From contig CAMLHI010000151.1 of NCBI GenBank assembly GCA_946479705.1, forward strand, positions 1 through 5,731: a DNA stretch of 5,731 nt. Direction: 5' to 3'. This document shows, one piece after another, positions 1-5,731 of this stretch; within the stretch, counting starts at the first letter, position 1; every line of letters begins with the position of its first letter. The position numbers and the translations under genes were made by a program. The notes under the pieces were generated by a model that was not told where the DNA came from, did not search any database, and saw only the letters and a list, made by a program, of their open reading frames with translations. Origin of the DNA: an uncultured Oxalobacteraceae bacterium (lineage in GTDB: Bacteria > Pseudomonadota > Gammaproteobacteria > Burkholderiales > Burkholderiaceae).

Positions 1-435
1 TTCAAGCTGGTGCGCGACGACAGCGCCGCCGAGGAAAATGCCGAGGTGGTGGTCAACCGCAGCTTCGCTCCCGGCCAGGTGATTCATCCGGATGTGCAGG
101 TGCGCTCGTCCGGCCTGGCGCCGGATACGCGCCGCCTGGGCGACCTGCGCCTGGCCTGCCGGGTACAGGTGGCGATGGTCAAGACCGAGGAATTGAAGAT
201 CCGCGCCCTGCTGGCGGTGGGCGGCATGTTCGGACTGGATGTGTGCAAGAGCGCCAAGGTCGACGAGATCGATGCGCCGCGCAGGTTTGCCCGGGTGGTG
301 CTGGAATACGGCACCCGCCGTGCCGTGTACGGTTCGCGCGCCGCCGGCCTGCAGGGCGTGCCGGCGCTGAGCGACAGCGCGTGGCCGGACGACACGCGCG
401 TGTCGTATGTGAGCGAGGGCGTGGCGGCGCAGTAG
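1..435 (+). CDS. C-terminal part of an unrecognised protein (5' partial)
   Basis: The frame is open from base 1 to a TAG stop at 433-435, giving 144 residues, so the gene starts outside the window. The GTG at position 10 is only an internal codon. I do not recognise the family. The visible part is soluble in character, with alternating hydrophobic and charged residues suggesting beta strands, and it has no membrane segment. It contains two cysteines (fragment residues 53 in LACRV and 82 in DVCKS), which could form a disulfide if the protein is exported. Strong third-position GC bias and the clean stop facing ispF support real coding. It is the only plus-strand gene and converges on ispF with a 21-base gap, so it is not part of the nuo/isp unit. 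Coding is fairly certain; function is unknown. Confidence 0.7.
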   Translation, partial: FKLVRDDSAAEENAEVVVNRSFAPGQVIHPDVQVRSSGLAPDTRRLGDLRLACRVQVAMVKTEELKIRALLAVGGMFGLDVCKSAKVDEIDAPRRFARVVLEYGTRRAVYGSRAAGLQGVPALSDSAWPDDTRVSYVSEGVAAQ

Positions 436-456
436 CGCCCCGCGCGCCCTGCCCTG

Positions 457-969
457 TTACGGCGCCGAGCGGATCAGCAGCGCGATGGCCTCGGCGGCCA
501 TGCCTTCCTCGCGGCCCAGGTAGCCCAGCTTTTCGTTGGTCTTGGCCTTGATGTTGACCTGCTGGGGCGACACGCCGATGTCCTCGGCGATGCGCGAAAC
601 CATCTGCGCAATGTGCGGCGCCATCTTGGGCGCCTGGGCGATGATGGTGGCGTCGATATTGCCGATGGTGTAGCCGGTGGCGACCACGCGGTGGGCCACT
701 TCGCGCAGCAGGGTGCGCGAATCGGCGCCGGCGAACATCGGATCGGTATCCGGGAAGTGCTTGCCGATGTCGCCCAGCCCGGCCGCGCCGAGCATGGCGT
801 CGATGATCGCGTGCAGCAGCACGTCGGCATCGGAATGGCCGAACAGGCCCAGCTTGTGCGGAATGGTCACGCCGCCGACGATCAGCTTGCGGCCTTCGAC
901 CAGCGCGTGGCAGTCGTAGCCTTGGCCGATGCGGAACGCGGGCGTGGGGTTGTAGGATTGAAGAGCCAT
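457..969 (-). CDS. ispF: 2-C-methyl-D-erythritol 2,4-cyclodiphosphate synthase
   Basis: IspF is the fifth enzyme of the MEP isoprenoid pathway. It converts CDP-methylerythritol 2-phosphate to methylerythritol 2,4-cyclodiphosphate and releases CMP; it acts as a cytosolic trimer with zinc at the active site. The 170 residues match the family end to end. The zinc ligands Asp19 and His21 (in GYDCH) and His53 correspond to Asp8, His10 and His42 of the E. coli enzyme. HSDADV (45-50), [11 protein letters not shown] (66-76), the ADSRTLLRE segment, IIAQAPKM and the C-terminal [14 protein letters not shown] motif are all present. The start gives an 11-residue N-terminal extension compared with E. coli; the preceding ribosome site is weak (GGAA on the minus strand). 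It lies 15 bases after ispD, as expected for a cotranscribed ispD-ispF pair, and appears to be the last gene of the unit. Confidence 0.97.
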   Translation of the reverse strand: MALQSYNPTPAFRIGQGYDCHALVEGRKLIVGGVTIPHKLGLFGHSDADVLLHAIIDAMLGAAGLGDIGKHFPDTDPMFAGADSRTLLREVAHRVVATGYTIGNIDATIIAQAPKMAPHIAQMVSRIAEDIGVSPQQVNIKAKTNEKLGYLGREEGMAAEAIALLIRSAP

Positions 970-984
970 GATATGAGTTCCAGT

Positions 985-1671
985 TTAATGAGCGCGCGCC
1001 AGGTACATCTCGGCGATGCGGACGTCCGCGGGCAGCGTCACTTTTAAATTACAAGGGTGTCCTTCGACCAGCCTTGGCGACAAGCCCAAGGCTTCGACCG
1101 CACTGGCGTCATCGGTGATGACGGCCGGGTCGGTGGCCGCTGCGAGGGCATCGCGCAGCAGCCGGTATCTAAACATTTGCGGGGTCTGCGCGAGCCAGAG
1201 GCCATCGCGCGCGACCGTGGTGACGGCGGCGCCGCCACGCTTGACGGTATCGACCACCGGCAGCGCCAACAAGCCGCCTACCGGATCGACACCCACCGCG
1301 CCGATCAGGCGCGCAATCAGTTCGGCATTCAGGCCGGGCCGGGCCGCATCGTGCACCAGCACCCAGTCGTCATCGCGCAGTTCGCCTTCGAGCGCGGCCA
1401 GGGCATTGCGCACCGATTCCATGCGCGTGGCGCCGCCGCAGCGCAGCACGCCGACACCGTGCGGCGCCACCGCGTCGATGTGTTCGTCGCCGGCGCTGAC
1501 CACCACGAAGGTGTGGGTAATCAGTTCGCTGGAGAGGAAGGCTTCCAGTGTGTGACGCAACATTGGCTTCCCCGCAATAGGCATATATTGCTTGGGTCCG
1601 TTGGCCGCCATGCGTGCGCCGACCCCGGCTGCCGGGATCAGTGCAACGTAGCGTGGGGCTTGCTGATTCAT
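985..1671 (-). CDS. ispD: 2-C-methyl-D-erythritol 4-phosphate cytidylyltransferase
   Basis: IspD is the third enzyme of the MEP pathway. It couples methylerythritol 4-phosphate to CTP, giving CDP-methylerythritol and pyrophosphate in the cytosol. From the chosen start the protein has 228 residues (E. coli about 236). The CTP-binding signature PAAGVGARM (13-21) with Lys27 in PKQY falls at the same numbering as E. coli. GGATR (79-83), VHDAARP (106-112, Asp108), VVDTVKR (139-145, Thr142) and ARDGLWLAQTPQ (154-165) follow, and NLKVT near the end supplies a conserved lysine. An ATG at 1699-1701 would add ten residues (MTALATQEIL) and overlap the upstream stop as ATGA. I prefer the ATG at 1669-1671 because CAGGAAA lies seven bases upstream of it and because the length then fits the family. 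ispF follows 15 bases later. Confidence 0.96.
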   Translation of the reverse strand: MNQQAPRYVALIPAAGVGARMAANGPKQYMPIAGKPMLRHTLEAFLSSELITHTFVVVSAGDEHIDAVAPHGVGVLRCGGATRMESVRNALAALEGELRDDDWVLVHDAARPGLNAELIARLIGAVGVDPVGGLLALPVVDTVKRGGAAVTTVARDGLWLAQTPQMFRYRLLRDALAAATDPAVITDDASAVEALGLSPRLVEGHPCNLKVTLPADVRIAEMYLARAH

Positions 1672-1676
1672 CAGTA

Positions 1677-1683
1677 TTTCCTG
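1677..1683 (-). promoter_or_regulatory. Ribosome binding site deciding the ispD start
   Basis: Read on the minus strand this is CAGGAAA. Its AGGA core ends seven bases before the ATG at 1669-1671, an optimal Shine-Dalgarno distance. The competing upstream ATG at 1699-1701 is preceded only by a weaker AGG in GGCAGGCGCGA. Confidence 0.6.
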
Positions 1684-1697
1684 TGTTGCGAGGGCCG

Positions 1698-2390
1698 TCA
1701 TTCGCGCCTGCCGCGACGCGCCTGGCCGATAAGGGACTGTACCTCACCTTTGCAAACTTTGCTCAGGCGCGCATACTCCTGCGGCGAGTCGATGGCAGCC
1801 TGTTGCGCTTCCACCGCACCCATCTGGTTCTTCATATACGGCATCCAGCTTGCATCGATCTCCCGCTCGAGACGGACCTGGGCCATGCCGATCGGCGCGT
1901 ACAAGGGCCTGCCTTCGAAGCGCTTGGCGAGCGCGACGCGCACTACACTTTCCACTTTCGGCAAATGATCCAGGTAGGCGTTGAGATGGCGCATTTCATG
2001 CGCAAGAATCTGTTTATAGGCGCAAGTGCCTGGAACAAATTCCTTGCCAATGTAGACAACAATCGGCGCATAAAACAGGCGCACGCGAATCTGCGGCGCC
2101 ACGCATTCGATGCCGGCGCGGCGCTCCTGCAGGATGCGCCCGTCGAGGCTGACGGAGACGCGCGATTCGGTACGGGTCAGGCCCAGCACGAAACTGTAGG
2201 GCTGAGCCGGCGCCTTCATGCCGGTGAGCGTGCGCAGCGAGCGCGTGTTGTCGATGGTGTAACCGTTCTGGCTAGCCTGGAGCATGGTGACGGTCTTGCC
2301 GATGCTGTCTTCGCAACGCGCCTCGAAGGACGAGCGCGCCGCTGCCGCGCCGCAGCAGAACAGGCCCAGCACGGGCAGCCAGCCGTACAT
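1698..2390 (-). CDS. Exported protein of unknown function with an HExxH zinc-site motif
   Basis: I do not recognise this 230-residue protein by name. Residues 1-18 form a hydrophobic leader ending in AAAA before RSS, resembling a signal peptide with signal peptidase I cleavage, although it has no positive charge before the hydrophobic stretch. In-frame extension is blocked by a TAG at 2409-2411. The mature part has four cysteines (26, 96, 123, 213), compatible with two periplasmic disulfides. Residues 131-135 are HEMRH, with a further His142 and Glu147, suggesting a zinc-metallopeptidase-like site; HExxH motifs also occur by chance, but here it sits in a helical segment preceded by hydrophobic residues (ILAHEMRHLNAYLDH). 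The C-terminal third is charged and probably helical. It starts five bases after the Nudix stop with no strong ribosome site, implying translational coupling. Peptidase activity is an inference. Confidence 0.8.
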   Translation of the reverse strand: MYGWLPVLGLFCCGAAAARSSFEARCEDSIGKTVTMLQASQNGYTIDNTRSLRTLTGMKAPAQPYSFVLGLTRTESRVSVSLDGRILQERRAGIECVAPQIRVRLFYAPIVVYIGKEFVPGTCAYKQILAHEMRHLNAYLDHLPKVESVVRVALAKRFEGRPLYAPIGMAQVRLEREIDASWMPYMKNQMGAVEAQQAAIDSPQEYARLSKVCKGEVQSLIGQARRGRRE

Positions 2391-2395
2391 CCGGC

Positions 2396-2950
2396 TTAGG
2401 TGGGCCAGCTACCGTCGAGCACTTTCTCAAGCCAGAAGGTGCCGATGATGGTCTTCACGTCGGTGATCTCGCGGCGCCGGATCATGCCGAGAACCTCGGG
2501 CACGGTGGCGCTGAAGGTTTCCAGGAATTCGCCCTCGTCGAGCTCCTGCTCGCCGGCGGTCAGGTCGCGCGCCAGGAAGATCTCCAGGTGCTCGTCGGAA
2601 TACGCAATGGCGTTGTGGATGGTGGTGATGAAGTCCCAGCGCGCGGCCGTGTAGCCGGTTTCCTCGCGCAGTTCGCGCTGCGCGCACAGCAGATGGTCTT
2701 CGCCGATGTCGAGCTTGCCGGCCGGGTATTCGATGAACACCTGGCCGTTCGGATAACGGAACTGGCGCTCCAGCAGCACGCGCCCATCGGCCAGCAAGGG
2801 AATGATGACCACGGCGCCAGGATGGCGGATGAATTCGCGGTGGCTGGTGCTGCCGTCGGGGAGCCGGACGCGGTCGCGTTCGACCTTGAGGAAAGGACCA
2901 TCGTAGACGACACCGCCGTCGATACGGGTTTCGTTGAGATTCGACTCCAT
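2396..2950 (-). CDS. Nudix hydrolase, probable ADP-ribose pyrophosphatase
   Basis: This cytosolic Nudix enzyme most resembles the NudF/ADP-ribose pyrophosphatase group, which hydrolyses ADP-ribose to AMP and ribose 5-phosphate with divalent metal. The 184-residue length is typical. A perfect Nudix box, GX5EX7REUXEEXGU, spans residues 78-100 (Gly78, Glu84, Arg92-Glu93, Glu96-Glu97, Gly99); its glutamates bind the metal. Before it are the N-terminal strand region (VYDGPFLKVERDRV), the HPGAVVIIPLL strand and RQFRYPNGQVFIEYPAGK, which is characteristic of this subgroup. The segment AYSDEHLEIFLARDL lies after the box. The start is supported by AAAAGG five bases upstream. The gene lies 16 bases after the DUF2818 gene; a Nudix gene downstream of nuoN is a recurrent arrangement in Burkholderiales. 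The substrate is inferred from subgroup resemblance, and other ADP-sugars remain possible. Confidence 0.92.
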   Translation of the reverse strand: MESNLNETRIDGGVVYDGPFLKVERDRVRLPDGSTSHREFIRHPGAVVIIPLLADGRVLLERQFRYPNGQVFIEYPAGKLDIGEDHLLCAQRELREETGYTAARWDFITTIHNAIAYSDEHLEIFLARDLTAGEQELDEGEFLETFSATVPEVLGMIRRREITDVKTIIGTFWLEKVLDGSWPT

Positions 2951-2955
2951 GTCCG

Positions 2956-2961
2956 CCTTTT
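2956..2961 (-). promoter_or_regulatory. Ribosome binding site of the Nudix gene
   Basis: Minus-strand AAAAGG lies five bases before the ATG at 2948-2950. It falls wholly within the 16-base gap after the DUF2818 stop, so this gene can be initiated independently rather than only by coupling. Confidence 0.5.
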
Positions 2962-2966
2962 GGAAG

Positions 2967-3287
2967 TTATTCAGTGGCGTCGTGGCGATGGCGTTTGCGC
3001 AGGTAGCGCACGATGAATCCGGGGAAACCCAGCACCACGAACAGCGGCACGGTCACCATATAGAACTCCTTCACCTGGCCGAACACATTGCCGATGCGGG
3101 ATTCCAGCAGGTAGGCGAACGCGCCGACAGCGAAGTATAGAACAAGCAGCTCGAACACGCGCAGCCATGCCGCCTTGCGCCCTGCCCCCAGCGCGATCAC
3201 GCCGAACAGGCGCTCGTTCACGAAAGGCAGGTTGGCCGCCGCCAGGGCGACGGCGATCAGCAGCCAGGCGGCGCTAGCGACTTCCAT
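2967..3287 (-). CDS. DUF2818 family small membrane protein
   Basis: This 106-residue integral membrane protein matches, from memory, the DUF2818 family found directly after nuoN in many betaproteobacteria. Three hydrophobic segments are visible: about 5-23 (ending in the characteristic NLPF, then NERLF), about 41-61 and about 75-93. A basic tail (RYLRKRHRHD) follows. The first segment is followed by GAGRKAAW, a short positively charged loop. Charged residues inside or next to membrane segments (Arg43, Glu46, Glu62) are unusual for a simple anchor. The gene starts one base after the nuoN stop without a clear ribosome site, so it is probably translationally coupled to nuoN. Its constant position suggests a role in complex I assembly or stability, but no activity can be read from the sequence. 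Confidence 0.88.
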   Translation of the reverse strand: MEVASAAWLLIAVALAAANLPFVNERLFGVIALGAGRKAAWLRVFELLVLYFAVGAFAYLLESRIGNVFGQVKEFYMVTVPLFVVLGFPGFIVRYLRKRHRHDATE

Positions 3288-3288
3288 C

Positions 3289-4812
3289 TCAGGAAGTCAG
3301 GGTCTTGGATACAGCGTGGAAGCAGGCGTTGAGCAGGCCGCCGGGTACCACGCCCAGCACCAGCACCATGATGCCGTTCAGCGACAGCACCAGGCGCATG
3401 TCGGCGGGAGCGGCGATGACGGCGCTGTCGGCCGGCTCGTCGAACCACATCACTTTCACCACGCGCAGGTAGTAGTAGGCACCGATCAGCGAGAACAGCA
3501 CGGCGAGCACGGTGAGCCACACGGCGCCGGTGGTCAGCACCGACTGCAGCACCGCGAACTTGGCGGTAAAGCCCATCATCGGCGGCACCCCGGCCAGCGA
3601 GAACAGCATGGCCGTCATCACCAGCGCGAACCATGGGCTGCGCTTGGCCAGGCCCTTGAAGTCGCTCAGTTCCTCGGCTTCGAAGCCTGCGCGCGAAAGC
3701 ATCATGATCAGGCCGAAGGTGCCGACCGTGGTCAGCACGTAGGTGATCGAGTAGTACATCGCGGCGCTGTAGGCTTCCGGCGCGTGGGCGAAGTTGAGCG
3801 TCACCGCCGTGCCGACGCCGGGTACCGCCACCGCGCCGGCCAGAAGGCCAAGCAGCACGAAGCCCATCTGCGCAATGGTCGAGTAAGCCAGCATGCGTTT
3901 CAGGTTGGTCTGGGCGATCGCGGTCAGGTTGCCGATGGCCAGCGACAGCACCGCCAGCACCAGCAGCATCTGCTGCCACTCGCGGGCCATGGGGCCGAGC
4001 GCTTCGTACAGGATGCGGATGCAGATCGCGAACGCGGCCAGCTTGGGCGCGCCGCCCAGCAGCAGGGTCACGGCGGTTGGCGAACCCTGATACACGTCAG
4101 GCACCCACATGTGGAAAGGCACCACGCCCAGCTTGAAGGCCAGGCCGGCCACCACGAACACCAGGCCGAACACCAGGATGGTATGGCTGCTGCTGGCCAG
4201 GTTGGCGTGCTTGACGATCTCGCTCAGGTCGAGCGAACCGGTGGCGCCGTAGATCATCGAAATCCCGTACAGCAGGAAGCCCGAGGCCAGCGCGCCCAGC
4301 ACGAAGTACTTCATGGCCGCTTCGGTCGATACCGCATGGTCGCGGCGCAGCGCCACCAGGGCGTACAGCGAGAGCGACATCAGTTCCAGGCCGAGGTAAA
4401 TGATCAGCATGTTGTTACCGGAGATCATGATCATCTGGCCCAGCATGGAGAACAGCGCCAGCACATAGAACTCGCCGCCCAGGTTCCCCGACAGCATGCC
4501 GCGCTCGCCGGCGTACTGGCGCGAGTAGATCAGCGTGATGCCCATGGTCAGATAGGTGAACAGCTTGAGCAGATTGCCCATCGCGTCCGACACGAACATA
4601 TTGTGGAAGGTGTAGGTGGTCACCCCGCTGTTGTAGTCGGCATAGGTCAGCACCGCGCAGCCGGCCAATGCCAGCAGCGACAGCACGTAGGTCACGTTGC
4701 GTTTGGCGCCCGTGAGGAACATGTCGATCAGCAGGATCGCCGAAGCGGCCACCGTCAGGAACATCTCGGCGTAGGCCGGGACCAGGTTGATATTCGTCGT
4801 CATCGTATTCAT
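3289..4812 (-). CDS. nuoN: NADH-quinone oxidoreductase subunit N (complex I)
   Basis: NuoN is one of three antiporter-like subunits of the complex I membrane arm; it moves protons as NADH is oxidised and quinone reduced. The 507 residues contain about 14 hydrophobic helices. Conserved channel residues are visible: Glu143 in [12 protein letters not shown], Lys168 in [10 protein letters not shown], Lys227 in [15 protein letters not shown], Lys257 in GAPKLAAF and Lys418 in GFTAKF. They correspond to E. coli Glu133, Lys158, Lys217, Lys247 and Lys395. [15 protein letters not shown] (304-318) is the usual signature after the proton-channel helices. A net 13-residue gain relative to E. coli lies between Lys257 and Lys418, probably in the Gly/Ala/Val-rich loop at about 325-347. 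The ATG at 4810-4812 is chosen; a second ATG three codons later (4801-4803) is possible. It lies 15 bases after nuoM. Confidence 0.97.
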   Translation of the reverse strand: MNTMTTNINLVPAYAEMFLTVAASAILLIDMFLTGAKRNVTYVLSLLALAGCAVLTYADYNSGVTTYTFHNMFVSDAMGNLLKLFTYLTMGITLIYSRQYAGERGMLSGNLGGEFYVLALFSMLGQMIMISGNNMLIIYLGLELMSLSLYALVALRRDHAVSTEAAMKYFVLGALASGFLLYGISMIYGATGSLDLSEIVKHANLASSSHTILVFGLVFVVAGLAFKLGVVPFHMWVPDVYQGSPTAVTLLLGGAPKLAAFAICIRILYEALGPMAREWQQMLLVLAVLSLAIGNLTAIAQTNLKRMLAYSTIAQMGFVLLGLLAGAVAVPGVGTAVTLNFAHAPEAYSAAMYYSITYVLTTVGTFGLIMMLSRAGFEAEELSDFKGLAKRSPWFALVMTAMLFSLAGVPPMMGFTAKFAVLQSVLTTGAVWLTVLAVLFSLIGAYYYLRVVKVMWFDEPADSAVIAAPADMRLVLSLNGIMVLVLGVVPGGLLNACFHAVSKTLTS

Positions 4813-4824
4813 AGTTCGGGGTCG

Positions 4825-4829
4825 TCCTT
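4825..4829 (-). promoter_or_regulatory. nuoN ribosome binding site overlapping the nuoM stop
   Basis: Minus-strand AAGGA shares bases with the TAA stop of nuoM (TAAGGA). The spacing to the first nuoN ATG is 12 bases, longer than ideal. The overlap suggests that ribosomes finishing nuoM re-initiate on nuoN, helping to keep the two subunits in step. Confidence 0.45.
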
Positions 4830-5731
4830 AGTGCGGCAGCTTCGACACATTGACATGCGCGATCAGATCGGCGACCGAGGTTTGCATGGTGTCGGTGAAC
4901 GGCGCGGGATACAGGCCCATGACGATGACCGCGATGGCCAGCACGCCGAGCATGAAGAATTCGCGCTTGTTCAGGTCGACCAGTTCATGCACATGGTGGT
5001 TGGTGATGGCGCCGAAGATCACGCGCTTGACCATCCACAGCGAATACGCCGCGCCGAAGATCAGGGCAGTGGCGGCCAGCATGCCGATCCAGAAGTTGTA
5101 CTGAACGGCGCCCAGGATGACCATGAACTCGCCGACGAAACCGGAAGTCGCCGGCAGGCCGCAGTTAGCCATCGAGAACAGCACCGAGAAGGCGGCGAAC
5201 TTCGGCATCACGTTCACCACCCCGCCGTAGTCGGCGATCTGGCGCGAGTGCATGCGGTCGTACAGCACGCCGATCGAGAGGAACATCGCGCCGGAGATGA
5301 AGCCGTGCGAGATCATCTGGACGATGCCGCCTTCGATGCCGATGGTGTTAAAGATGAAGAAGCCGAGCGTGACGAAGCCCATGTGCGCGATCGACGAATA
5401 GGCGACCAGCTTTTTCATGTCCTTCTGTACCAGCGCCACCAGGCCGATATAGACCACGGCGATCAGCGACAGGGTGATGATGAAGCCGGCCATGGCCTTC
5501 GAAGCGTCCGGGGTGATCGGCAGCGAGAAGCGCAGGAAGCCGTACGCACCCAGTTTCAGCATGATCGCGGCCAGCACGGCGGAACCGCCGGTCGGCGCTT
5601 CCACGTGCACGTCCGGCAGCCAGGTGTGGACCGGGAACATCGGCACCTTGACGGCGAAAGCCATCAGGAAGGCCAGGAAGATGAAGGTCTGCTCTTTCAT
5701 CGTCAGCGGCAGCTTGTGCCAGTCGAGGATG
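4828..5731 (-). CDS. nuoM: NADH-quinone oxidoreductase subunit M (complex I), start outside window
   Basis: NuoM is another antiporter-like proton-pumping subunit of the complex I membrane arm. The frame runs open through the right edge and encodes the C-terminal 300 residues. The ATG at 5698-5700 is internal, since the frame continues upstream as ILDWHKLPLT. Key residues are Lys in FAVKVPMFPVHTWLPD and Lys in IMLKLGAYG, 31 residues apart exactly as Lys234 and Lys265 of E. coli NuoM. His in SSIAHMGF and His in MISHGF correspond to His322 and His348, and Glu in GFVGEF to Glu407. By this alignment about 206 N-terminal residues (roughly 620 bases) lie beyond the window, giving a full length near 506 residues, normal for the family. 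It is followed by nuoN in the usual nuo operon order. Confidence 0.97.
   Translation of the reverse strand, partial: ILDWHKLPLTMKEQTFIFLAFLMAFAVKVPMFPVHTWLPDVHVEAPTGGSAVLAAIMLKLGAYGFLRFSLPITPDASKAMAGFIITLSLIAVVYIGLVALVQKDMKKLVAYSSIAHMGFVTLGFFIFNTIGIEGGIVQMISHGFISGAMFLSIGVLYDRMHSRQIADYGGVVNVMPKFAAFSVLFSMANCGLPATSGFVGEFMVILGAVQYNFWIGMLAATALIFGAAYSLWMVKRVIFGAITNHHVHELVDLNKREFFMLGVLAIAVIVMGLYPAPFTDTMQTSVADLIAHVNVSKLPH

Noticed and set aside
10..12. GTG as the start codon of the plus-strand gene
   Set aside because: The frame is already open from base 1, and with only nine bases visible upstream no ribosome site can be assessed. A truncated gene is the simpler reading.
417..440. Possible hairpin terminator at the convergent gene ends (GGCGC-AGTA-GCGCC at 426-439, or GGGCG/CGCCC at 417-440)
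   Set aside because: The stems are only five base pairs, mutually exclusive and overlap the TAG stop. No T-run follows on either strand, and such GC matches are common by chance in this composition.
1057..1968. Long plus-strand open frame of 303 codons opposite ispD and the HExxH gene
   Set aside because: It lies antisense to ispD, a confidently identified gene. Its translation is low-complexity, rich in Arg, Gln, His, Gly and Ala with no recognisable domain, as expected for an antisense shadow in GC-rich DNA.
2350..2357. Adjacent cysteines at residues 12-13 of the HExxH protein as a lipoprotein signal
   Set aside because: The residues before the cysteines (GLF) do not fit the usual lipobox pattern of Leu-Ala/Ser-Gly/Ala-Cys, and a signal peptidase I site after the AAAA stretch fits better.
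1614..2399. Plus-strand open frame of 261 codons covering the HExxH gene
   Set aside because: The minus-strand frame has a leader peptide, fits tightly between its neighbours and has a plausible protein composition. The plus-strand translation is Arg/Ala/His-rich with no motif, and would be a lone antisense gene inside a compact unit.
3257..3979. Minus-strand 240-codon frame overlapping nuoN
   Set aside because: It is a shifted-frame reading of nuoN, extremely rich in Arg and Gly, with no hydrophobic helices or motifs. NuoN is intact in its own frame.
5698..5700. ATG as the start of a short nuoM
   Set aside because: The frame stays open to the window edge with NuoM-like sequence upstream, and family alignment places this codon near residue 217 of the full protein.

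Overview
The window is GC-rich, densely coding DNA from a betaproteobacterium. The order nuoM, nuoN, DUF2818 membrane protein, Nudix hydrolase is typical of Burkholderiales. Protein character and GC richness point to Oxalobacteraceae (Massilia, Duganella, Janthinobacterium and relatives). The genus is an inference, because no rRNA or other direct marker is present.

Layout: seven genes lie on the minus strand, packed from the right edge to position 457. In transcription order they are nuoM (start beyond the right edge), nuoN, a small DUF2818 protein, an ADP-ribose pyrophosphatase-type Nudix hydrolase, an unrecognised exported protein with an HExxH motif, ispD and ispF. All gaps are 26 bases or less, and I see no convincing promoter or terminator between them, so they could form one transcription unit. 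On the plus strand, positions 1-435 hold the C-terminal part of one unrecognised gene. It converges on ispF with 21 bases between the two stop codons.

Functionally, nuoM and nuoN encode two antiporter-like, proton-pumping membrane subunits of respiratory complex I, and the DUF2818 protein is a small membrane protein that accompanies them. The Nudix enzyme probably cleaves ADP-ribose, a product of NAD turnover. IspD and IspF catalyse the third and fifth steps of the MEP pathway for isoprenoid precursors. Isoprenoids supply the quinone side chain used by complex I, but a regulatory link is only conjecture.

Most of the window is ordinary housekeeping sequence. The least explained parts are the HExxH protein at 1698-2390, the partial protein at 1-435 and the role of the DUF2818 protein. 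I found no mobile element, CRISPR array, RNA gene or notable repeat, and no stretch over 300 bases lacks a gene.
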